Shown piece by piece: positions 57,061 to 64,000 of a stretch of 64,000 nt of DNA (position 1 is the stretch's first letter; every line of letters begins with the position of its first letter). The notes under the pieces were generated by a model. The model was not told where the DNA came from. It searched no databases and saw only the letters and a program-made list of their open reading frames with translations. The DNA lies in assembly GCF_958979055.1 (NCBI RefSeq), contig NC_084897.1, positions 25,075,628 through 25,139,627 of the forward strand, given 5' to 3'. Origin of the DNA: Alnus glutinosa. Taxonomy: Eukaryota > Streptophyta > Magnoliopsida > Fagales > Betulaceae. The position numbers and the translations under genes were made by a program.

Positions 57061-57637
57061 GAAAATTTAAGACATACATTGCAAAGATAAAAACAAAAAA
57101 CAAAACAATTTTATTAGAAACATCAAAATTTTCATATAATATATAGTCGGTTTAGCAAGACCCCCCACCCAATCATGTCAGACCAACAGACGGGTAGTCG
57201 GGTTTTCCCAATCGAACCCATCAGTTCGAGTCAGCAGGTTTGGGCCAACCAAATGATAAGCCCTTGTGAAGAGAATAAGCCAATCAGGATTTCATGGCCC
57301 CAACAAGGCATTAATTCAAGAAAAGTGGGGAGAGGGGCTGGGGAGGACAGCCAATACGGTTGCTCAATCTCTATCTACTTTAAAAACTCAGGCCCAGCAT
57401 GCCAGAGTACACACTGCCACTCTGCTAGTCTACAATTGAACAATGTGCAAAACAACACACCTCTGTATATGTTAGGAAGGCTAAATGCTGACAAACTAAA
57501 CACAGGCTGACCTATCTAACAGATAGGAAGTACATTATAGGTGCTTAAAGAAACTAGTTTGGATGATCACTCGAGAATGGGCAAAAAGCCAAAAAGCAGC
57601 GACATCATCTGCATTTGAAGTCAAGCACGAATGAATG
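57061..57637. other. Spacer plus 3' UTR of the small-protein gene
   Basis: No supported gene. The plus-strand frame 57175-57510 shows no family resemblance. About the last 150 bases should be the 3' UTR of the minus-strand gene. Confidence 0.4.
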
Positions 57638-59882
57638 TTAAGCCATGGATTTTTTCTTCTCTTCCTCAAGCTGCTGCAGCTCAGCAAGTCTTTGAGCCCA
57701 CGCTCTGTCCCTTGCCACAGCAGCCATTTTCCGCTCTACCCTCTTAATGCTCTTCTTCCTATTAGCCTCCCGCAACTGAGCCTGCCGTTTCTTTTTTTCT
57801 GCCTGCACATGCCCAAAATCAAGGTCCCATTCAAGAAAACAATCAACTATACAAGGTAGTAATTTGAATTCAACTTCAACACAAAAGCCTGTCTATTCAG
57901 GTGACTTGTGCAAGTGGGCGAGAGGGAAAAAAAAAACTCAAAGCATAAACTAAATTTTTTTTTCTTTTTTTATGAATAAGCATAAACTAAAATTTCGTAC
58001 AAAGAATAAATAAAAACTAAAAATAAAGAGGATATATATCCGAATCTATGGATGTCTCCAGCAGATTAAAGGTCCAACAGCAATGTGTAATACAGGGTAA
58101 GTGGCACCCAATGATAAAACATTATAAACCACCTCTCCAACTTCCAAAATTATTTCATCTGCCGCACATGAATGGTAATATTTTCAAGGAATCAACACAA
58201 TAAAAGAACAAGAAATCTGGTATCTTTCATTTTATAATACATATAGCACAATGCAGGCTCTTAATGCATGCACACAAATATTACAGACATACTTGTCAAC
58301 AGAAATATAAATCTAGGAAGAGCTGAAAATAAGTTTTATAAACACTGAAATAATCTCCAGTTTTTTTAACATGTCCTATCTAATGTGTCAAAAGATTCAA
58401 TTGGATCTTTTAACACTGTCCTTTTTTATGTGGACCAAGCCATAGTCGGATTGAATATATGATCCACAATAAAGCTCAAGAAGTGATAACACCACTCAAC
58501 CTGTGAACATTACTGCTAATCTACTAACAAAAGGGATAAAGCTAAGCCAGAGGTCACACTTACATATCTATAAAGAAAACCTTTTGGTTGGAAATCTTGT
58601 TATAGACAGTGATCCTTGGAACTTCACCAATTAGTAATGATATATAAGTTATGATAATGTGCATACAATTGCGTTCCTTAAAAAAAAAAAGAAAAAAAAA
58701 AAAGAGAGAAGAGCTAAGCAAGGGAAGATGTGTCAAACATTGGCCGATCACCAGCTCCCCACAATATAGGTTAAACTAGTTCCATGATGGTACACAGTCT
58801 CCATGGACAAATGCTAGTTATAATTTATACTTTTGAGCGCTTACATTATCAATAACACTTTCAAGCTGCTACTGCATCAACATGACCCAACAAGAATCAT
58901 GAGTAATGAATTGAAAATCCGATACCATCACTGCAACATATATTGATAATGCAGTATATTAGAGCAGAAGAGAGTTTCTGAATCATCTTCTCCAATCAAA
59001 TCAATTATTCGCATCAGCTCAAAACTGAACATACCCAGGTGATGCACTCAAAGAGTTTAGCCAAAACCACTCGAACATCGAACAAAGAAACAAAAACAAC
59101 ACGAATCAATTCCCAAAAACATTAAAAAGGAAAAGATAACTTTCTTAAGAGCGTTTGCAAAACACACACCAGTATGAACGCGAGGCGCTGCCTCATGCGC
59201 TTTCTCTCGTTCCTTCTTTTCACACTGCCTTCATTGGGACTACACGGAGGTATCCGCTCGCCTGGTGTGTACTGAACCCAAGCATACGGCCCTGCATTCT
59301 TCAACTAATCACAGTAAGCAGTTTTGGCTTTGAATTCTTCGCCAAATGCAAAGAAACTTTGGCTGAGAATCCTAAATCACATCCACCAAATGAAAACCAA
59401 TTTTTGCTGTGAATTCTAAACCAAATCCACCAAATGCAACTAAATCGCTAAACTCATTCTCCAAAAACCCCAACTTCACATAACCGCACGCACCAGGCAT
59501 GAATTGCAAAGCATATATGTAAGGAGCAAAAAAGAACAACAAAAAAAAAAATCACGGAAAACGAGCATTTTCTGTGTTTGGTTGCTGAGAAAAAGAAACA
59601 GGAAAAAATAAGTAGAAGTTGTTTTTCTTAAGGGGAAAATGAGGAACCTGGGGGTTTCAAGCTGACTCTTTTGCGGCGAGGCTTGTCGGTGGGCCGTCTC
59701 TTCGGGAACCGAGTGTCCGTCAAGCTGTGGAAATGGTTCGTGATCGGAAACCACGGGGTTCGGCGGTGAATCGGGGATGTGAGAGTGGCAGGAAACAGCG
59801 TCGTAGTGGGCCGAGGGAAGGTACGAGAGATTAGGGTTCTAGAGAGGGGTCGAATTAGGGTCCTTAGAGCTCCAAACCCCAT
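57638..59882 (-). CDS. Small basic protein of unknown function, predicted organellar
   Basis: Three minus-strand exons: 59882-59648 (235 nt), 59291-59170 (122) and 57802-57638 (165, TAA), total 173 aa with matched GT/AG phases. Residues 1-55 are Arg/Ser/Thr/Pro-rich and nearly free of acidic residues (MGFGALRTLIRPLSRTLISR), a typical mitochondrial presequence. The middle has KPRRKRVSLKPPGPYAWVQY, then PGERIPPCSPNEGSVKRRNE. The last ~75 residues are Lys/Arg/Glu/Ala-rich helix (KRMRQRLAFILAEKKKRQAQ, RKMAAVARDRAWAQRLAELQ), probably a coiled coil. I recall similar unnamed proteins in other plants but no function. Small size, high charge and presequence are compatible with a ribosomal or nucleic-acid-associated protein; that is a guess. 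Intron 2 is 1367 bp. Confidence 0.78.
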
Positions 59883-61340
59883 CTCTGTCTCTTTTCTGCT
59901 CGGGTTGAAATGGCTGCGAAAGAAGCTCTACTGAGAGAACGGAGTAAACCTCGGGGATGGACGGACAGAGAATTGGTGTGACCACAGGTAATGGTACTTT
60001 TCCAGTCAGAGGGCTCGAATGTGGGCTGAAGCTACAAAGCCCAAAATGGCGAATATCGGCACTCTTCCCTTGCTTTTGGACTCTCTTTCCCAGCCCCACA
60101 AGCCCATTTCGTCTCTTCTTCTTCTTCTTCTTACTTTGTTTTTATATTTCACACCGGACAGAAAGCTTCAAGCTGATTTATATGAATTTTTTTACAAATT
60201 AATTTCTAATATTGACATGTGTCCTTTACATGTACTTTTCACGTACTTTTTTAATAGCTTAAAGAACACATGTCGCTTTTAGATGCTTTTCCTACAAATC
60301 AGTTTGTAGAAAATTTGTTTCCGAGTAATGCTATAAACTATTTTTTTATTTCACAACTATCTACAATGCTGATGTGGTAGTCTCAACTAACCGTTGGATT
60401 ATTTCTTGTTAATATATATATATATCAAAAGGTTGATTAGAATTGACACGTCAATATTATGATATAATTGCGCAATTAGAAATGTGGTATATTGGATTTC
60501 TCTTTCACACCCACAATGAATCAAATCCAAACTTTCTTTCTTGGATGAAAAGAGAAATCTCAGCAAACTATGAAATTATTTATATAATGTCTGATCAAAC
60601 TTGTTAGAAAGAAATATCACACATAATATAATATTAAGATGGGGCCCTTCTAAAATTGTATATGGTAAGAGGAGGCCCTGTAGAAAATGACAAGGCATAG
60701 AGAGGAGGGGATCTTTTTCTTTTGGCTAGAGACCACTTGGTCTCTCCATCCCTCAGTCTCTCCCTCTCGCCTTGTGCAACTCTTTTTTGGTCTCTTCCTC
60801 TCTTTTGACTTCTTTTGGATCGCCTCTTTATTCTTGCAGTAACATCATTCTCATTCTTAAAAAAACCCCACTACAGCATAAAATCTCGAAGGCGAAAGAC
60901 ATTTTTTAAACCATTTTTTAGTGATATAATGTGTTGTTCAATTCTCATTTTTCTAATTAATTTTTGCAGGCGAAGACATGGTAGACACACAATGGATTTA
61001 TTAAATTTTACCAAAAAAAAAAATCTTTAATTTTTTAATCATATCATGATATGACTAAAAAGTTATTGCAGACTGTCTTTAAAAAAAAAAGAAAAAAAAA
61101 AAAAGAAGTTTATTGCAGACTTTGATAAGGGCTTCTAGGAATGGTAATATTATCTGGAAGATTGAGGTCTTGTGTGATGGGTTAACTCTACAAGAGGTCA
61201 TAAACTCCCCTATTCCGCAACTAGGCCCAACCAGGCTCAACCATTATATGAGAGCTTTTTGAAAGCTAGAAAGGCTCTTACCTAAAAAGTATGAAAAAGT
61301 TTCAGAAGGCTTATGGGCCTCAATATTTATATATAAATAA
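59883..61340. other. Upstream of the small-protein gene and intergenic
   Basis: 59883-60130 likely contains its promoter. 60310-60490 resembles a small MITE (gagtaatgctataaacta..., (AT)n at 60414-60424). 60727-60744 is a perfect 8-bp inverted repeat AGAGACCA/TGGTCTCT. Frames here (for example 60815-61030) show no family. Confidence 0.45.
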
Positions 61341-61700
61341 AAGTTAGGGATGACAATTCGTGTTCGTGTGTCGAATTCAGATCGTGTCGATGTGTGGATA
61401 TAAGACTATATAGGTCAATCATAACTCGATCAATTTAATTAAACGGGTCAAATCCTCCAACCTTAATATTCTTATTTTGTATTGGTTTATGTCGTATTTG
61501 CGAGTTATGTCAAAAATTACATGTTATTATGTGGCATGTCGTGTTCGAATCGTATCATGTCAAAACATAAGTATAAGACTATATAGTTCAACCATAATCC
61601 GACCTATTTAATTAAACGAATCAGACTTCTCAACCTTAACTCTTAAATTTCATGTAGGGCTCATGTCAGATTTATTGGTGATGTAAAAAATTGACAGCCC
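61341..61700. repeat. Dispersed palindrome-centred repeat, third copy
   Basis: Contains tttaattaaacgggtcaaatcc (near 61434) and gacctatttaattaaacgaatc (near 61600), each after a gtcaatcataactcga or ttcaaccataatccga segment, plus gtgttcgtgtgtcg-like starts. Same motif order as 5447 and 6915. Confidence 0.65.
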
Positions 61701-63738
61701 TGATGTAAGTAACGCTTCAACCATTCTCAAATAGAGGGTTAAGCTTTTAAGTAGACAAAAATTTCACCTAAACTTTAAATGCACATAAAAATAACGTGCT
61801 CTATATTATGGACCAAACATGATCTTCTAAATTATTTTCTATATTATGGAAAAAATGGAGTTGGAATCTTATAAATTATTTTCCTAGTGACCAAACATGA
61901 TCTTGGCCCTCTATACCTTATTATGCTGTGTGTGGTAGAGAAACACTTGGGTTTGAGATGGACCAGGATGTTTAATCTCATGATTCCGCAGGCTCTCTCC
62001 ATATGGGGATAGAGATTTTCAATAATTTTATTATCTGAATGGTTAGCGGTCTGAATAGAAAATTGAAAAGAATCTAAATCTCTCGTCGCTAAAATATTAA
62101 TGCCCTAATTGCGTGCAATTAGGCAGTTAAATATAGAAAAATCTCATCCACGACCCTGTAATTAGGCACCGACAGAAAGTATCAAACCATTATTGCTATG
62201 CTAAACTCTGAATATTTATATGAACAAAGAAAATCATGATTACAGCATGGAATAACTAACGATAGCTTCTTCTCTTTTCTTTTCTTTTTTCTTCTTTTTT
62301 TTGGGTAATTAATGTTAATGATAGTTTCTAGCTTGGGTTTGGGGAGTTTTTATTTATTACATGCATGTGAGTGGTGTATACTTTTTAGGGCAATGTAACC
62401 TAAAATGATTACTTCTTGCATGGCTCTGGGACTTATCTAATTATACTTGTATGAGGAAGCTACTACTATACTATTCAATGTGTCTTCTTTGGCCTTGTTC
62501 ACCTTTTAAATGACAAAACCAAAACAAAATCATAAGAGAGTTTAATCAATGCAATAATATTTGGGTACAATTTTTTCATATAAGAAAAATTGTTCCTTGA
62601 GGCCTTCCACAAGGCAATATGTAAGCAAAGAGAGTGAAGGTAAAAGAGAGCATACCCAGAGAGTAATTATCTTCATTTAGAAAATTACTGTTCTCATCTC
62701 TAATTAGCAAGTGAAGTCTGCTAAGCACTGATTTGGCAATTACCAAAAGGAAGGCAGTAAGTCCTTCGCAAATTACTTTCCCTCGTAGAATTTCCTAATG
62801 GTAACTTTCCTTAGTAAATTGATCTAAGATCAACAAAATAATAAAGGCTGAATCACATTGTCTTATATGGTCACAACTGGCTGGCTATAGGCGTGGGGAG
62901 GAACGGATTCAAGGCATAGGTCCTAAGTGATCCTTGATGCGGGAGGTGGCCTGAGGGTGGCGGCCGGGGTCAAATGAGCCCTTGACAGTGGGCTTCGTTG
63001 GTGGGCCAAATGGGCCATCGGTAATCGGTTACTCCATCCTTAATGGTAAAATCTACTTAACTACTTTATTAATAGTGTTTTAATCGGTGATAATGGTGAG
63101 AATTGAGAAGTTGAATAATCTACTTTAGGAGTGTGGTCTTGTTGAAGGAACATGTATAAAGGGGTTACTTTGGAGAGGGGGGAGAAGGAACAATAAAGGG
63201 CCGCCATCTAAGGCCCCATAGTGTGGAGAATCAAAGAATGTCATGGAGAATTGGTGATAATGGCGTGTACTCAAAAGGTGCACCATTTGAGTCAATCGTG
63301 TAAATGAAGAAATGGCCTTCGAAGATCGTGCGAATCCTAATGAATCAAATTCCCCCTTTGTAGGATTCCCCTTTAGCAGTGATTAGAGTTCATACTTACC
63401 AAGAAATGATTAGAGCTAATGTGCCAATTAATCATTGCTTTTAAGAAGTCTTACCTAGTAAAGCTTTTTGTTCCTTTCTCTTTTTTGCTGAGCCACATGG
63501 GGGGGGTTATTATGTATTTATCCTGGTAGTTCAAGGCTCTTTTTACATTATCTATGAGTTTCCTTTTTAAAGATGCAGTAGATGAATTTGCTTTCCAAGT
63601 GACACATGTCCCCGATATATATATATATATATAAAAGAAGAAGAAGGGTCATAGGGGTGATTTACCCACCCCAAATAGCTAAATGAGGGGTGGTCCGACC
63701 ACTCATTTTTAATTTATTTTCTTTTATTTTATTTTTTT

Positions 63739-63778
<40 letters not shown>

Positions 63779-64000
63779 AGACACGTGTCGCAATTTAATA
63801 AGTACTGATGTGGCACTCGGTAAGTTGGGTTCAATAACCTATTTGTCAATTTTGCAACTCAACGAAAGCCTAATGTTTAATTTTTTTTATTTTTTTTTTC
63901 AAAAATAAAAAATAAAAAATCCTAAGGCTTTGACTAGTCCTAAAGCCCATAACTTTTGAAAGCCATAAGTTTGTGCTTATTTACCATTTTGTGACATTGT
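61701..64000. other. Intergenic region, no gene seen
   Basis: No coding, RNA or regulatory feature could be supported. (AT)n runs occur at about 63617-63634 and 63744-63774. 63599-63800 looks like a foldback element: gacacatgtc near one end and gacacgtgtc near the other, with a ggggtgg/ccacccc-rich middle similar to the core of 29380-30063. Confidence 0.45.

Noticed and set aside
60815..61030. 71-aa plus-strand ORF
   Set aside because: No family, no splice partners, A-tract dependent.
1..64000. CRISPR arrays, rRNA, tRNA genes, bacterial operons or viral genes
   Set aside because: None seen; the repeats present are microsatellites, tandem duplication and plant transposons.

Overview
This window is nuclear DNA of a flowering plant, most likely a woody eudicot. 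The evidence is many small exons with GT/AG junctions, AT-rich introns, a brassinosteroid-type cytochrome P450, plant-type epoxide hydrolases, and dense plant transposon debris (LINEs, Helitron, Mutator-like and hAT-like elements, TRIMs). No bacterial, organellar or viral block was seen. The species is not identified. All gene models come from reading frames, splice consensus and remembered family sequences; no transcript or search was available. For each multi-exon model the exon lengths were checked to sum to an intact frame.

Layout. 585-3306 (+): 3' half of a folate-carrier gene (FOLT1 type). 4700-9303 (-): two tandem soluble epoxide hydrolase genes with identical exon lengths. 10567-11514 (-): an intronless, divergent Stm1/HABP4-like RNA-binding protein gene with a telo-box upstream. 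12642-15023: a 2.4-kb element with ~200-bp inverted repeats carrying a kinase gene fragment. 15634-16637: a decayed Helitron. 18197-23970 (-): a complete UBC16/18-type E2 gene whose 4.4-kb fourth intron holds a LINE and a MITE. 24.2-31.1 kb: no gene; nested foldback elements and a 24-G run. 31178-37724 (-) and 38074-41850 (+): a head-to-head pair, D-2-hydroxyglutarate dehydrogenase and a CDK5RAP1/MiaB-type tRNA methylthiotransferase, sharing a 349-bp promoter region. 41.9-47.4 kb: MITE-rich, no gene. 47626-53337 (+): a nine-exon CYP90D-type P450. 54.1-57.1 kb: a TRIM and a dead LINE with a nested MITE. 57638-59882 (-): a small, basic, probably organelle-targeted protein of unknown function. 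59.9-64 kb: no gene.

The genes are unrelated housekeeping and metabolic genes (folate transport, epoxide hydrolysis, ubiquitination, D-2-hydroxyglutarate oxidation, tRNA modification, brassinosteroid C-23 hydroxylation), not an operon-like system. The most interesting biology is the D2HGDH/CDK5RAP1 divergent pair, a catalytic Tyr-to-Phe change in one epoxide hydrolase, a stop-free 105-nt intron in its paralogue, the uncharacterised 173-aa protein, and several transposons whose ends or target duplications can be read directly.
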